64,000 nucleotides of DNA from Pseudomonas saxonica (GCF_007858365.1 NZ_VFIO01000006.1:1-64000), one strand, 5' to 3'; shown: positions 24,312 to 34,999, counted from the stretch's first letter. Program-made: numbers and translations. Notes: a model not told the origin generated them from the letters alone.

Positions 24312-25121
24312 ATGAGTGACGAGGTAAAAAACCAGACCCGCCCAGCGCCAGTGCTAGATGCTGAACGGATTAAACAGTGGACGCACATCAAACATGTGCC
24401 CAATACCTCGCAGCCGGGGGGTTTGGGCAAGCCGCAGATCATTATGTTGATTGGCGCGGTGGTGTTGCTGCACGCCAGCGCCTGGTGGTTTTTCCAGCAG
24501 GCCAAGGCTGAACCGTTGATCACCCCACCCGAAATACCGGAAATGACCGTTGAGCTGACCAGCCCCGCGCCGCCGGCCCCTCCGGTGGAAGAACCGCCGC
24601 CGCCCCCACCACCGCCCGAACCCGAAACACCGGAGGTGGATGAGGATGCGGTCAAGGAACCGCCCAAGCCGGTGGAGAAACCCAAGCCCATCGAAAAACC
24701 CAAGCCAGTGGTCAAGCCTAAACCGGTGCAAAAGCCACAGCCGGTCAAACCTGCACCACCGGCACCGGCTGCACCCGCAGCACCAACGGCGCCAACCGCC
24801 CCACCAGCGCCCGCCGCAGCGCCCGGCCCGGTTAAAGAAACCGCAGCCGTATCCGGGTTGGCGAGTTTGGGCAACCCACCGCCGCAATACCCGTCTCTGG
24901 CGTTGCGCCGCAGTTGGGAAGGCACCGTGGTGTTGCGCATCAAAGTGCTGCCCAACGGCCGTGCCGGCACCGTGGAAGTGACCAAGTCCAGCGGCAAGCA
25001 GGCATTGGATGACGCGGCTGTAGAAGCGGTTCGCAACTGGAAGTTTGTGCCGGCCAAACGCGGCGACACACCCATTGAAGGTTTTGCCACCCAGACCATC
25101 GCTTTCAAATTACCGGAATAA
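24312..25121 (+). CDS. tonB: TonB energy transducer dedicated to the downstream receptor
   Basis: The 269-residue TonB has an N-terminal cytoplasmic tail of about 40 residues, one membrane helix (about 42-61), a long periplasmic Pro/Lys/Glu spacer (P-E-P-E-T, K-P-K-P repeats, A-P-A-A-P repeats) and a C-terminal TonB domain (Y-P-S-L-A-L-R-R-S-W-E-G-T-V-V-L-R). It transmits proton-motive-force energy from ExbB-ExbD to an outer-membrane receptor. The cytoplasmic extension is longer than in E. coli TonB but is common in Pseudomonas. It is first in the exbB-exbD-receptor-yej run and follows the sigma-54 promoter. Confidence 0.92.
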   Translation: MSDEVKNQTRPAPVLDAERIKQWTHIKHVPNTSQPGGLGKPQIIMLIGAVVLLHASAWWFFQQAKAEPLITPPEIPEMTVELTSPAPPAPPVEEPPPPPPPPEPETPEVDEDAVKEPPKPVEKPKPIEKPKPVVKPKPVQKPQPVKPAPPAPAAPAAPTAPTAPPAPAAAPGPVKETAAVSGLASLGNPPPQYPSLALRRSWEGTVVLRIKVLPNGRAGTVEVTKSSGKQALDDAAVEAVRNWKFVPAKRGDTPIEGFATQTIAFKLPE

Positions 25122-25172
25122 CCCTGTCGGTTACCGACACTTACTTAGTTAGACACTGTGCGAGGTGTAGCC

Positions 25173-25877
25173 ATGAACGAATCTCTGTCTTCAATGATTG
25201 TCCCTGGGGTGCTGTGGGCACTGGTACTGTTTTCGGTGATGAGCTGGGCCTTGCTGCTCATCAAGTCATCGCAGTACCTGCGTCAGAAATCGCAGAATAA
25301 CCAATTCAGCAAAGCCTTCTGGGCCGCTCCCGACCTGCTCACTGCCGCGGAACACGCCAGCCAGTACCCAGGCTCTTTGGCGCGCATTGCCAACAGTGGC
25401 TTTGAGGCCATGATCGTCGATGACACACCACGCAATACCCAACAACTGGCGCACACCATCAACCGCTCCGACCGTCTGGAGCGCAACCTGCGCCAGCAGA
25501 TTCAGAAGGAACGTCGTTCGCTGGAAAGCGGTCAGGCCATTCTCGCCAGTATTGGCAGCACCGCGCCTTTCATCGGTCTGTTCGGTACGGTGTGGGGCAT
25601 CATGGAAGCGCTGCAAAGTATCGGTGTCAGCGGATCTGCCAGTCTTGAAACGGTGGCCGGCCCTATCGGTCATGCGCTGATCGCCACCGGCGTGGGCATT
25701 GCCGTCGCCGTACCCGCGGTACTGATTTACAACTTCTTCCTGCGCCGTCTGAAACTGGCCTCGGCCAATATGGACGACTTCGCTCACGACTTCGATGCAC
25801 TCGCCCAACGCAGCGCGTTCGCCATCGACCGCCAGGCCATTTCCAATAAGCGCACCGCTGTGCGGGAGGCGAGCTGA
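25173..25877 (+). CDS. exbB: ExbB, TonB-complex proton-channel subunit
   Basis: The 234-residue protein is of the MotA/TolQ/ExbB family with three membrane helices (near 10-30, 125-150 and 165-190). Conserved core motifs are I-G-S-T-A-P-F-I-G-L-F-G-T-V-W-G-I and the G-P-I-G-H-A-L-I-A-T-G-V-G-I-A-V-A-V-P-A segment. It forms the inner-membrane proton channel with ExbD. ATG 25173 has CGAGGTG upstream. Its TGA overlaps the exbD ATG by one base. Confidence 0.92.
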   Translation: MNESLSSMIVPGVLWALVLFSVMSWALLLIKSSQYLRQKSQNNQFSKAFWAAPDLLTAAEHASQYPGSLARIANSGFEAMIVDDTPRNTQQLAHTINRSDRLERNLRQQIQKERRSLESGQAILASIGSTAPFIGLFGTVWGIMEALQSIGVSGSASLETVAGPIGHALIATGVGIAVAVPAVLIYNFFLRRLKLASANMDDFAHDFDALAQRSAFAIDRQAISNKRTAVREAS

Positions 25878-26278
25878 TGTCTTTCTCAACCCAGGACAGC
25901 GACGAAGTCCTCAGTGAAATGAACGTCACCCCGCTGGTGGACGTGATGTTGGTGCTGCTGGTGGTGTTTATTGTCACCACGCCGATGATGACCAACGCCA
26001 TCAAGATCAACCTGCCCAAGACCGACGCCGTGGTGTCGGAGCAAAAGAAAGACCCGGTGGTGGTCAGTGTTGATCAGGACGGCAAGTTCTTTCTGGCCAA
26101 GAACGAAGTGGCCCCTGAGCTGCTGGAAAAAAGCCTTCAGGAAGTGAAAGCCAAGGATCCGGAAGTACGCGTGCAGTTGCAGGCGGATGAAGGGGTCAAC
26201 TACGGCCAGGTGGCCAAGGCCATGGCTTCCATTGAGCGTTCGGGGATCAGCAAGATTTCCGTGATGACCGCCAAATGA
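25877..26278 (+). CDS. exbD: ExbD, TonB-complex proton-channel subunit
   Basis: The 133-residue protein has one N-terminal membrane helix preceded by N-V-T-P-L-V-D-V-M-L-V-L-L, where the Asp is the conserved proton-carrying residue of ExbD/TolR, and a periplasmic domain (V-V-V-S-V-D-Q-D-G-K-F-F, I-S-K-I-S-V-M-T). It works with ExbB and TonB. The gene is coupled to exbB by a one-base overlap and followed by a long inverted repeat ending in a T-run. Confidence 0.92.
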   Translation: MSFSTQDSDEVLSEMNVTPLVDVMLVLLVVFIVTTPMMTNAIKINLPKTDAVVSEQKKDPVVVSVDQDGKFFLAKNEVAPELLEKSLQEVKAKDPEVRVQLQADEGVNYGQVAKAMASIERSGISKISVMTAK

Positions 26279-26280
26279 GG

Positions 26281-26395
26281 CCCTCACCCCACCCCTCTCC
26301 CAAAGGGAGAGGGAGCTGATAAGTGCTGTTGCGCAAATAGGCTTCTGCCTTTAGCCCCCTCTCCCTTTGGGAGAGGGCTGGGGTGAGGGGTTTTT
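26281..26395 (+). terminator. Long inverted repeat with T-run after exbD
   Basis: CCCTCACCCC...CCCTCTCCC-AAA-GGGAGAGGG at 26281-26313 faces an inverted copy at 26356-26390, followed by TTTTT. Each half also folds on itself (CCCTCTCCC with GGGAGAGGG). It may end or attenuate transcription between exbD and the receptor gene, or be an insertion of a common intergenic repeat. Confidence 0.6.
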
Positions 26396-26553
26396 AACAC
26401 CACACGATACACATGCCGCGCAAGGGCTTTCAGCCCATGCAGGGGAGCGGCTTGCTTGAAGAAAGTGTTTTGCCCGGGTCGACACAACCCATCTGGAGTC
26501 ATGAGGGCCCATAAGGCCATTCCAATAAACGTCTAAAAAAGTCGGAAGTAACC

Positions 26554-29271
26554 ATGCAGATGAAGCGTTCAGGTTTTACCCTCAAGCCCCTCGTTGCCAG
26601 CTTGCAACGGCATCGATTCGTGCCTCTGTACGTCATGGCGTTGGGGATTAGCGCAGGTCAGTTACAGGCTGCTGAAGCCACAGACGCTGAGGGCTCATCC
26701 AGCGCCGTCGCCGTGAGCGCAGACGCGGCTGCCGCACCTGCCACTACGCAACTGGATCGCGTCGAAGTGACTGGCTCGGCCATTCGCCGGGTTGATGCCG
26801 AAACCGCGGTGCCCATCACCATTCTGCGCGTCGAGCAATTGCGCAATGAAGGCGTGACCACCACCGCCGAAATCATGCAGCGCGTCACCGGTAACCAAAG
26901 CCTGCAAAACGCCGCTAGGTCGGTAGGCAGCTCAACCGGCGGTGCCAGCTTTGCCGACATGCGCGGCATCGGGGCCAATAAAACCCTGGTGCTGCTCAAC
27001 GGGCGACGGTTAGGCAACAACGCCATCGACGGTTCCGCGGTTGACTTGAACACCATCCCGTTCGCCGCTATCGACCGCGTCGAAGTGCTGCGCGACGGCG
27101 CCTCGGCGTTGTACGGCACCGACGCCATTGGCGGCGTGATCAACTTCATCACCAAAAAATCGATGACCGACGGTACGCTGTCGCTGGGCGGTGAAGGCGC
27201 GGATGCCAGCGGGGGTGGCAGCAGCCACGACCTCAACGCCAGCTGGGGTTATGGCGACCTGGAAAAAGACCGCTTCAATGTCATGGGCGTGGTGGGTTAC
27301 AACAAGCAGGACAGCCTGCGGGCCAAGGACCGTACCTTTACCAGCGCCTACGACCCCGGCCGTGGCCTGGACGGAACCTCCGGCACTGCGTTCCCGGCCA
27401 ACTACGGCCAGAACGGGGTCAACACCAATCCGCTGGCGGGCAGCAACTGCGACGGGCCGGGCCTGGTGTCGCGTCAAGGCGTGTGCCGCTTCAGCACGCG
27501 CGAGTACATCGACTTGATTCCCGAGACCGAAAAAACCTCATTCTTTGGTCGAGCCACCGGCAAAATTACCGATGAAGACAACGTCAACCTCGAGTACTTC
27601 TTTGCGCGCAACAACAATGCCACGTCAGTCGGCCCTGCGCCCCTGAGCGGTTTGACCATGGACCCGACCTCACCCTACTACCCCGGCAATGGTGTGACGC
27701 CCGGTTCTACCATCCCCGGTTTCGACCCGACTCAACCCATTGATCTGAACTGGCGCGAAACCGCTGCCGGCGCCCGCCAATCCAAAGACCAGAACACCAG
27801 CCAGCGTCTGGTGCTGAGCTTCGACGGTGTGGCCAAGGGTTGGGATTACAACGTCGGCGCGTCGTATAACCAGAACAAAGTTGTATCCAGCCTCACCAAC
27901 GGCTATATCAGCGACGCCGCCATGATCGACGGCATCGCTGACGGCATCATCAACCCGTTCGGCCCGCAAACAGCTGCCGGGCAGGCGCTGATCGATTCCA
28001 GCCGTTACCACGGCCAGTACTCCTCATCCGTAGGCCGCGTGACGGGCCTGGACGGTCGCATGAGCCGTGAAGTCGGCGACTGGTTCGGCGCAGGGCCTTC
28101 AGGCCTGGCCATCGGTGGCGAATTCCGTCAGGAGAAGTTCCACCAGAACTACGAGCCTTTCCTCGACGACGTCGGCAGCCTGGGCGTCACCTCGGAGGCC
28201 AGTGTTCAGGGCGATCGCACTGTCAAGGCGGTGTACACCGAGCTGAACGTGCCAGTGCTCGACAGCCTCGAACTGTCTGCCGCCGTGCGTCACGACAAAT
28301 ACAGCGACTTCGGCAACACCACCAACCCCAAATACTCGTTCCGCTACCAGCCTGTTAAAGAACTGGTGGTGCGCGGCGCCTACAGTGAAGGGTTTCGTGC
28401 ACCGTCACTCTACGAGCTGTACAACACGCCCTATACCACCTACACCCAAGGCAGCTATAACGACCCAGTACTGTGCGCAGGCGGTGTCGTACAGCCCGGC
28501 GGCAACGCCGGACGTGACTGCGGCCAGCAATTTCTCAACCGCACCGGCGGCAACACCCAACTGTCACCCGAAAAAGCCCGTAACGTGACCGTAGGCTTTG
28601 TCTATCAGCCGGTGCGCAACCTGTCGGTGGGGCTTGATTTCTGGTGGATTCATATCGCCAACCAGATTGAGGAGTTCCCTGAGTCCACCGTATTCGACGA
28701 GGCAGGTACGTACGCCGACCGCTTTGTGCGCAACGCCGATGGTTCGCTGGCCTACGTGCAGACCGGCCTGGCCAACCTGGGTGCGGTTAAAACCAGCGGT
28801 GTCGACGTGTCGATGGACTACAAATTCCCCAACACCCCTTACGGCCAGTTCGGCCTGGGCCTGCAGGGCACGTATGTCTCGCGCTACGACTACCAGACCA
28901 CCATTGGCGGTTCGTACACCGACCGCGCCGATGCGTTTGAAGGCACGGGCGTAATTTCACGCTGGAAGCACGTACTGAGCGGTACCTGGAACCTGGGCGC
29001 GTACCGTGCCTCGTTGGTCAACCGCTTCACCAGCGGTTATGACGACTACGACACCGAGACTCACTCCCGTGTAGCGTCTTACACGCTGTGGGACATCTCC
29101 GGCGGTTACACGTTCGACAAAACCGTGGACCTGGACGTGGGGATCAAAAACATGTTTGACCGCAACCCGCCGTTCACCAATCAAACCTACAACTTCCAGA
29201 CCGGATACGATCCACGTTATGCCGATCCAATGGGCCGTACTTTCTTCGCCCGTGCCACTTACCATTTCTGA
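26554..29271 (+). CDS. TonB-dependent outer-membrane receptor
   Basis: The 905-residue protein has an unusually long N-terminal leader (about 40 residues, ending Q-L-Q-A-A-E-A), a plug (V-E-V-T-G-S-A-I-R-R, N-K-T-L-V-L-L-N-G-R-R-L, V-E-V-L-R-D-G-A-S-A-L-Y-G-T-D-A-I-G-G-V) and a large barrel ending A-T-Y-H-F. Loops contain paired cysteines (near residues 291/303 and 641/653). I place it in the CirA/OmpR-like receptors related to peptide- or polymer-uptake receptors, not classic siderophore ones. By context it should pass its ligand to the YejABEF importer encoded next. The start has GGAAG upstream. Confidence 0.88.
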   Translation: MQMKRSGFTLKPLVASLQRHRFVPLYVMALGISAGQLQAAEATDAEGSSSAVAVSADAAAAPATTQLDRVEVTGSAIRRVDAETAVPITILRVEQLRNEGVTTTAEIMQRVTGNQSLQNAARSVGSSTGGASFADMRGIGANKTLVLLNGRRLGNNAIDGSAVDLNTIPFAAIDRVEVLRDGASALYGTDAIGGVINFITKKSMTDGTLSLGGEGADASGGGSSHDLNASWGYGDLEKDRFNVMGVVGYNKQDSLRAKDRTFTSAYDPGRGLDGTSGTAFPANYGQNGVNTNPLAGSNCDGPGLVSRQGVCRFSTREYIDLIPETEKTSFFGRATGKITDEDNVNLEYFFARNNNATSVGPAPLSGLTMDPTSPYYPGNGVTPGSTIPGFDPTQPIDLNWRETAAGARQSKDQNTSQRLVLSFDGVAKGWDYNVGASYNQNKVVSSLTNGYISDAAMIDGIADGIINPFGPQTAAGQALIDSSRYHGQYSSSVGRVTGLDGRMSREVGDWFGAGPSGLAIGGEFRQEKFHQNYEPFLDDVGSLGVTSEASVQGDRTVKAVYTELNVPVLDSLELSAAVRHDKYSDFGNTTNPKYSFRYQPVKELVVRGAYSEGFRAPSLYELYNTPYTTYTQGSYNDPVLCAGGVVQPGGNAGRDCGQQFLNRTGGNTQLSPEKARNVTVGFVYQPVRNLSVGLDFWWIHIANQIEEFPESTVFDEAGTYADRFVRNADGSLAYVQTGLANLGAVKTSGVDVSMDYKFPNTPYGQFGLGLQGTYVSRYDYQTTIGGSYTDRADAFEGTGVISRWKHVLSGTWNLGAYRASLVNRFTSGYDDYDTETHSRVASYTLWDISGGYTFDKTVDLDVGIKNMFDRNPPFTNQTYNFQTGYDPRYADPMGRTFFARATYHF

Positions 29272-29278
29272 GTGAGCA

Positions 29279-29311
29279 CCGTTGCTGGCAGACACCTGCC
29301 AGCAACGGTTT
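29279..29311 (+). terminator. Perfect 13-bp hairpin between receptor and yejA
   Basis: CCGTTGCTGGCAG and CTGCCAGCAACGG are perfect complements around ACAC and are followed by TTT. In an operon this could partially terminate transcription or protect the receptor message, giving more receptor than ABC importer. Confidence 0.75.
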
Positions 29312-29407
29312 AACTGCGAAATCGCGACCCTGCCGCTGTTTAACGCGCACTGCGGCGGGGATTTTTCCAGGCAGTCAACGGTTCAACACGCGGTACAAGG
29401 AAGCCCC

Positions 29408-31279
29408 ATGATGTCTGCATTTTTCCTGCCCCTGCTCCGCTCTCTGTGGGTACCCGTGCTGTCATGCGTGTGCCTGAGCGCTAATGCTGCGCCCAGCCAG
29501 GCCATGACGGTCTATGGTGAAGCGCCCAAATATCCAGCCAATTTCCAGCACTTCGATTTCGTCAATCCACAAGCGCCCAAAGGCGGTTCATTGACTCGAT
29601 CGTCCATGGAAATCGGCCAATTCAACTACATCAGCCCTTATGTGGATCAAGGTACCGGTGTCGCGGGGATTGATCAGTGGGTGTATTCGCCTCTGGCGTT
29701 CCGTTCACTGGATGAGCCTTACACCGTCTACGGGCTGGTGGCGCAAACGATGGAGCGCGATCCTGACGGCCTGTGGGTGCGTTTTTACCTAAACCCCAAA
29801 GCCCGTTTTGCCGACGACACCCCCATCACCGCGCAAGACGTTGCTTTTACCTACAACACCCTCATGACCAAAGGCAGCCTGAGCTATCGCATGCTCTATG
29901 GCGAGGTCAAAGACGTAGTCATTGAAGGCCCGTTGCAAGTGCGCTTCGACTTCAAGAGTGACCAGAACCGTACATTGGCGCTGGACCTTGCGAGCATGCG
30001 AATTCTGCCGCAACACTGGTGGCAGAGCCGTGACTTCAGTAATGGCGGCGGCTTTGAGGCGCCGCTGGGCAGTGGCCCGTATACCGTGTCACGGGTCGAC
30101 CCGGGGCGCAGCATCACCTTTGAACGCAACAAGAACTGGTGGGGCAAAGACTTGCCGGTGAGCAAGGGCCTGTACAACTTTGACCGCCTGAGCGTGAATT
30201 TCTACTCCGACACCGACGTGGCCCGCGAACTGCTCAAGGCAGGTGCCTTTGATTACAACCGCGAATTCTCGGCCACCGGTTTCAGCATCGGCTATGAAAG
30301 CCCCTCGCTAAAAGACGGTCGCCTGCAAAAAGGCATCTTTGCCAAAGATAAACCGGGTGCAGCTCAAGGCTTCGCCTTTAATTTGCAAAATCCTTTTTTC
30401 CAGGACCGCCGGGTGCGTCAGGCGCTCAGTCTGCTGTGGGATTTCGAGTGGACCAACAAACAGATGATGCGCAATTTTTATGTGCGCCAGCAGAGCTACT
30501 GGCCGAAGAGCGAAATGGCCGCCACCGCCCTGCCCGATGCCCGCGAATTGCAGATCCTCGAACCGTTGCGCGGCAAAGTCCCGGATGAAGTCTTCACCCA
30601 GATCTATGCCGCGCCCAAAACCGATGGCAGTGGCTATATCCGTGACAAACAGCTGCAAGCGCTGGCCCTGCTCAAAGAAGCCGGCTGGACGGCCCATAAC
30701 AACACGCTGGTCAACGCGCAGGGCGAGCCACTGCGCTTCACCTTCCTAGACGGTCAGGGCGGCTTTGACCGCATGATCCTGCCGTATAAGCGCACCTTGT
30801 CGCAGATCGGCATCACGATGGACATCCGCAAGATCGACTCGGCCCAATATATCAACCGCCTTAACGCCCGCGACTACGACATGATCGTGGTCGGCTTCCC
30901 TCGCAACGGTCAGCCTATCGTCTCGCCGGGGCGTGAAATGTACGACATGTACGGCTCGCGCAGCGCTACCCAAGTGGGTGCTTCCAACGCCTTTGTATTG
31001 CGCGACCCGGCGGTGGACAGCTTGATTGATGGGCTGGTGCAGGCCAACAGCCGTGACGACATGGTGCATTACGCACGGGCCCTCGACCGCGTTCTGCAAT
31101 GGGGCTACTACATGATTCCCAACTACTACTCGGTCGGCACCCCGACCGTGTACCAAAACCGTTTCGGCATGCCACCCTCTGGCCCCAAGTTCGATGAGGG
31201 ACTGGACACCTGGTGGGAAGTCAGCAAAACCGCGCAAACCAACGCCGCGGTGAGCGGTACAACGTCGGAGGCTCAATGA
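29408..31279 (+). CDS. yejA: YejA-like peptide-binding protein
   Basis: The 623-residue extracytoplasmic solute-binding protein (family 5) has a signal peptide (about residues 1-27, ending A-N-A-A) and the YejA-specific start of the mature protein ([11 protein letters not shown]). It keeps the family-5 features G-L-V-A and [20 protein letters not shown]. YejA proteins deliver oligopeptides and peptide-nucleotides such as microcin C to YejBEF. ATG 29408 lies six bases after AAGGAAG; an ATG at 29411 is equally possible. The stop is adjacent to the yejB start. Confidence 0.9.
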   Translation: MMSAFFLPLLRSLWVPVLSCVCLSANAAPSQAMTVYGEAPKYPANFQHFDFVNPQAPKGGSLTRSSMEIGQFNYISPYVDQGTGVAGIDQWVYSPLAFRSLDEPYTVYGLVAQTMERDPDGLWVRFYLNPKARFADDTPITAQDVAFTYNTLMTKGSLSYRMLYGEVKDVVIEGPLQVRFDFKSDQNRTLALDLASMRILPQHWWQSRDFSNGGGFEAPLGSGPYTVSRVDPGRSITFERNKNWWGKDLPVSKGLYNFDRLSVNFYSDTDVARELLKAGAFDYNREFSATGFSIGYESPSLKDGRLQKGIFAKDKPGAAQGFAFNLQNPFFQDRRVRQALSLLWDFEWTNKQMMRNFYVRQQSYWPKSEMAATALPDARELQILEPLRGKVPDEVFTQIYAAPKTDGSGYIRDKQLQALALLKEAGWTAHNNTLVNAQGEPLRFTFLDGQGGFDRMILPYKRTLSQIGITMDIRKIDSAQYINRLNARDYDMIVVGFPRNGQPIVSPGREMYDMYGSRSATQVGASNAFVLRDPAVDSLIDGLVQANSRDDMVHYARALDRVLQWGYYMIPNYYSVGTPTVYQNRFGMPPSGPKFDEGLDTWWEVSKTAQTNAAVSGTTSEAQ

Positions 31280-31280
31280 C

Positions 31281-32351
31281 ATGCTGCATTACATCAGTCG
31301 ACGTTTACTGCTGATCATCCCCACCTTGCTGTGCATTCTGGTGGTCAACTTTCTGATCGTGCAGGCCGCGCCCGGCGGCCCGGTGGAACAAGCCATTGCT
31401 CGTTTGCAGGGCTTTAGCGGCGCCACCGCGGGCGGTGGCTCTCGCGACATGGGTGCCAGCAGCAGTGGCGTCAGCCGTAGCAGCCGTGGCCTGGACCCGG
31501 CGCTGATTGAAGAAATCACCAAGCACTACGGCTTCGACAAGCCCATGCATGAGCGTCTATGGCTGATGCTCAAGAATTACGCGCAACTGGACTTCGGCAC
31601 CAGCTTCTTTCGCGGGGCCAAGGTTACCGACCTGATCCTGCAAAAATTGCCGGTGTCCATCTCACTGGGCTTATGGGCCACCCTGATCACTTACCTTATT
31701 TCAATCCCGCTGGGCATCCGCAAAGCCATCCACAACGGCAGTGCGTTCGATGTCTGGACCAGCACCGCGATCATCATCGGCTACGCCATGCCAGCGTTCC
31801 TGTTCGCCATTTTGCTGATCGTGGTGTTTGCTGGCGGCAGTTACGTCAGCTGGTTTCCGGTACAGGGCATGGTCTCGGAAAACTTCGACAGCCTGAGTTT
31901 TTTCGGCAAGATTGGCGACTACCTGTGGCACATGGTGCTGCCCGTTTCAGCGCTGGTGATTGGTGGGTTTGCCACGCTGACCATCCTCACCAAAAACAGC
32001 TTCCTCAACGAAATCAGCCGCCAATACGTGGTCACTGCCCGAGCCAAGGGCCTGACCGAAAGCCGTGTGCTGTATGGCCACGTGATGCGCAACGCCATGC
32101 TGCTGGTGGTGGCCGGGATTCCACAGGCGCTGATCGAAGTGTTCTTTGCCGGTTCCTTGCTGATCGAAACCATCTTCAACCTCGACGGTATTGGGCGCAT
32201 GAGCTACGAAGCCGCCGTGTCACGTGACTACCCGGTGGTGTTCGGCACCCTGTTTCTGTTCACCCTGTTCGGCCTGTTGATCAAGCTGATTGGGGACCTG
32301 TGCTACACGCTGCTCGATCCCCGTATTGATTTCTCGGCGAGGACTGCCTGA
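31281..32351 (+). CDS. yejB: YejB-like ABC importer permease
   Basis: The 356-residue inner-membrane permease has about six helices: an N-terminal [11 protein letters not shown], an extended Gly/Ser-rich insertion at residues 45-75 typical of YejB, and the permease coupling motif [15 protein letters not shown]. It pairs with YejE to form the channel for peptides delivered by YejA. The GTG/ATG region begins two bases after yejA and the stop TGA overlaps the yejE ATG. Confidence 0.92.
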   Translation: MLHYISRRLLLIIPTLLCILVVNFLIVQAAPGGPVEQAIARLQGFSGATAGGGSRDMGASSSGVSRSSRGLDPALIEEITKHYGFDKPMHERLWLMLKNYAQLDFGTSFFRGAKVTDLILQKLPVSISLGLWATLITYLISIPLGIRKAIHNGSAFDVWTSTAIIIGYAMPAFLFAILLIVVFAGGSYVSWFPVQGMVSENFDSLSFFGKIGDYLWHMVLPVSALVIGGFATLTILTKNSFLNEISRQYVVTARAKGLTESRVLYGHVMRNAMLLVVAGIPQALIEVFFAGSLLIETIFNLDGIGRMSYEAAVSRDYPVVFGTLFLFTLFGLLIKLIGDLCYTLLDPRIDFSARTA

Positions 32352-33373
32352 TGTTTACCCTCTCTCCTCTGGGCCGACGCCGCCTCAAGCACTTCAAAGC
32401 CAACCGCCGCGGCTGGTGGTCGTTATGGATCTTCGTGGCATTGTTTGTGGTGTGCCTGGGCGGCGAACTGATCGCCAACGACAAACCGCTGGTGGTTCAT
32501 TACAAAAACCACTGGTACTTTCCGATCATTTCCAACTACGTCGAAACCGACTTTGGCGGGGAGCTACCCTTCGAGCCTGACTACAGCAGCGAGTATGTGC
32601 GCAAGCTGATTACCGATCAGGGCGGCTGGATGTTATTTGCACCCATCCCGTTCAGCTACGACACGGTCAACTACGACCTCACGCAACCCGCCCCCAGCCC
32701 GCCGAGCGCCACCAACTGGCTGGGCACTGACGATCAGGCCAGGGACGTGCTGGCACGGGTGATATTCGGTGCGCGCATTTCCATCCTGTTTGCCTTGATC
32801 CTGACTGCCATCAGTGCCGTGGTGGGCATTACCGCCGGCGCCTTGCAAGGTTTCTACGGCGGGCTGGTCGATCTGTTTGGCCAAAGGGTGCAGGAAATCT
32901 GGGCCGGGCTGCCGGTGCTGTACCTGCTGATCATTCTGTCCGGCTTTGTCGCGCCGAGTTTCTGGTGGTTGCTGGGCATCATGGCGCTGTTCAGCTGGCT
33001 CGCGCTGGTGGACGTGGTGCGCGCCGAGTTCTTGCGTGGCCGCAGCCTGGAATACGTCAAGGCCGCGCGAGCCTTGGGCTTGACCGACGGCGCACTGATG
33101 CGACGGCACATTCTGCCCAACGCCATGACCTCCACCCTGACCTACCTGCCCTTCATTCTGACTGGCGCCATCGCCACCCTCACCGCCCTGGACTTCCTGG
33201 GTTTCGGCATGCCACCGGGCACCGCCTCGCTGGGCGAACTGATCGGTCAGGCTAAACGCAACCTGCAAGCGCCGTGGCTAGGCCTGACCGCGTTTTGTGC
33301 GTTGGCATTGATCCTGTCGCTGCTGGTATTTATCGGTGAAGCCTGCCGCGATGCCTTCGACCCACGGACTTGA
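32351..33373 (+). CDS. yejE: YejE-like ABC importer permease
   Basis: The 340-residue permease has an N-terminal helix (W-W-S-L-W-I-F-V-A-L-F-V-V-C-L), a periplasmic segment of about 90 residues typical of YejE, then five helices and the coupling motif R-A-E-F-L-R-G-R-S-L-E-Y-V-K-A-A-R-A-L-G. The P-S-P-P-S-A-T-N-W-L-G-T-D-D-Q-A-R-D-V-L-A segment is diagnostic of oligopeptide permeases of the DppC/YejE type. It overlaps yejB by one base. Confidence 0.92.
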   Translation: MFTLSPLGRRRLKHFKANRRGWWSLWIFVALFVVCLGGELIANDKPLVVHYKNHWYFPIISNYVETDFGGELPFEPDYSSEYVRKLITDQGGWMLFAPIPFSYDTVNYDLTQPAPSPPSATNWLGTDDQARDVLARVIFGARISILFALILTAISAVVGITAGALQGFYGGLVDLFGQRVQEIWAGLPVLYLLIILSGFVAPSFWWLLGIMALFSWLALVDVVRAEFLRGRSLEYVKAARALGLTDGALMRRHILPNAMTSTLTYLPFILTGAIATLTALDFLGFGMPPGTASLGELIGQAKRNLQAPWLGLTAFCALALILSLLVFIGEACRDAFDPRT

Positions 33374-33376
33374 ATA

Positions 33377-34999
33377 ATGAGCACTGAAATGAGCGAAAAC
33401 CTGATTGAAATACGCGACCTGCGGGTTGGTTTTGGCGGCAAGGAAGTGGTTCACGGCATCAACCTCGACATCCGCCGCGGCGAGTGCCTGGCGCTGGTGG
33501 GTGAGTCGGGCTCCGGCAAGTCCGTGACCGCGCACTCAATCCTGCGCCTGCTGCCCGGCAAGGATGTGCAGACACAAGGCAGTATCCGCTATGGCGGGTT
33601 AGATTTGGTGACGGCCAGCGATAGCCAATTGCGCAGCCTGCGCGGCAACCGGATCGCGATGATTTTTCAAGAACCGATGACCTCGCTCAACCCGCTGCAC
33701 ACCGTGCAAAAACAGATCAGCGAAATTCTCATCACCCACAAAGGGCTGAAAAACCGCGCTGCTCGCGCCCGCACCCTTGAACTGCTGGAACTGGTCGGCA
33801 TACGTGACCCGCAACAACGCCTCAACGCCTACCCGCATCAGCTGTCCGGTGGTCAGCGGCAACGGGTGATGATTGCCATGGCGCTGGCTAACGAGCCGGA
33901 ACTGTTAATCGCCGACGAACCGACCACGGCGCTGGACGTGACCGTGCAACAGAAAATTCTTGAGCTGCTGATCGACCTGCAGCAGCGTCTGGGCATGTCG
34001 TTACTGCTGATCAGCCATGACCTTAACCTGGTGCGTAAAATCGCCCAGCGCGTGTGCGTGATGCGCGGTGGCGAAATTGTCGAGCAAGCCAGTTGCCAGA
34101 ACCTGTTCCGTGAGCCCAAGCACCCCTATAGCCGCATGTTGATCGAAGCCGAGCCCAGCGGTCATCCGGTCAGCAGCGAATACCGACATAACCTGCTGCA
34201 AGTTGACAACCTCAAAGTCTGGTTCCCGTTGCCCAAGCCTTTGTTCAGCCGTGAGCGGCAATACATCAAAGCGGTAGACGGGGTCAGTTTTGAACTAAAA
34301 AAAGGCCGCACCCTTGGCATCGTCGGGGAGTCTGGCTCAGGCAAATCCACCTTGGGTCAGGCGATATTGCGGCTGGTGGACAGCGAGGGCGACATTCGCT
34401 TCGCCAACAAACACCTGAACCTGCTCAACCAGAACCTGCTGCGTCCTTTACGCAGGCAAATGCAGGTGGTCTTTCAAGACCCGTTTGGCAGCCTCAGCCC
34501 GCGCATGTCTGTGCAGCAAATCATCAGCGAGGGCTTACTGGCCCACGGTATAGGCACCGTGCAAGAACGCGAGGCGGCGGTTATTCGTGTCTTGCAGGAA
34601 GTGGGGCTCGACCCGGAGAGTCGCCATCGTTACCCCCACGAATTTTCCGGAGGCCAGCGCCAACGGATCTCAATCGCCCGTGCGTTGATCATGGAACCGG
34701 CGTTGATCTTGCTGGACGAACCCACCTCGGCGCTTGACCGCACGGTACAGAAACAAGTGGTTGACCTGCTGCGAGACCTGCAAGCCCGGCATGGCCTGAC
34801 GTACCTGTTTATCAGCCATGACCTGGCCGTGGTGCATGCACTGGCTCACGACATGATTGTGATCAAGGATGGCAAAGTGGTGGAGCAAGGGGATGCGCAT
34901 TCGATCTTTGCAAACCCGCAACATCCCTATACGCGGGAGTTGTTGCAAGCCAGCAGTTTGAAAGTGCCAGAACGGGCGGTGGACGCCGTATTGGCATAA
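33377..34999 (+). CDS. yejF: YejF-like double ABC ATPase
   Basis: The 540-residue protein holds two complete ATPase domains, each with Walker A G-E-S-G-S-G-K-S, signature (L-S-G-G-Q-R-Q-R and F-S-G-G-Q-R-Q-R) and Walker B ([10 protein letters not shown] and [10 protein letters not shown]), each with a peptide-transporter C-terminal extension (Y-S-R-M-L, Y-T-R-E-L-L). It powers YejBE. It is the last gene of the operon; REP-like DNA follows 13 bases later. Confidence 0.93.
   Translation: MSTEMSENLIEIRDLRVGFGGKEVVHGINLDIRRGECLALVGESGSGKSVTAHSILRLLPGKDVQTQGSIRYGGLDLVTASDSQLRSLRGNRIAMIFQEPMTSLNPLHTVQKQISEILITHKGLKNRAARARTLELLELVGIRDPQQRLNAYPHQLSGGQRQRVMIAMALANEPELLIADEPTTALDVTVQQKILELLIDLQQRLGMSLLLISHDLNLVRKIAQRVCVMRGGEIVEQASCQNLFREPKHPYSRMLIEAEPSGHPVSSEYRHNLLQVDNLKVWFPLPKPLFSRERQYIKAVDGVSFELKKGRTLGIVGESGSGKSTLGQAILRLVDSEGDIRFANKHLNLLNQNLLRPLRRQMQVVFQDPFGSLSPRMSVQQIISEGLLAHGIGTVQEREAAVIRVLQEVGLDPESRHRYPHEFSGGQRQRISIARALIMEPALILLDEPTSALDRTVQKQVVDLLRDLQARHGLTYLFISHDLAVVHALAHDMIVIKDGKVVEQGDAHSIFANPQHPYTRELLQASSLKVPERAVDAVLA

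Noticed and set aside
24290..25108. Long Gly/Ser-rich frame on the minus strand
   Set aside because: It is the antisense of the Pro-rich TonB spacer; tonB itself is unmistakable.
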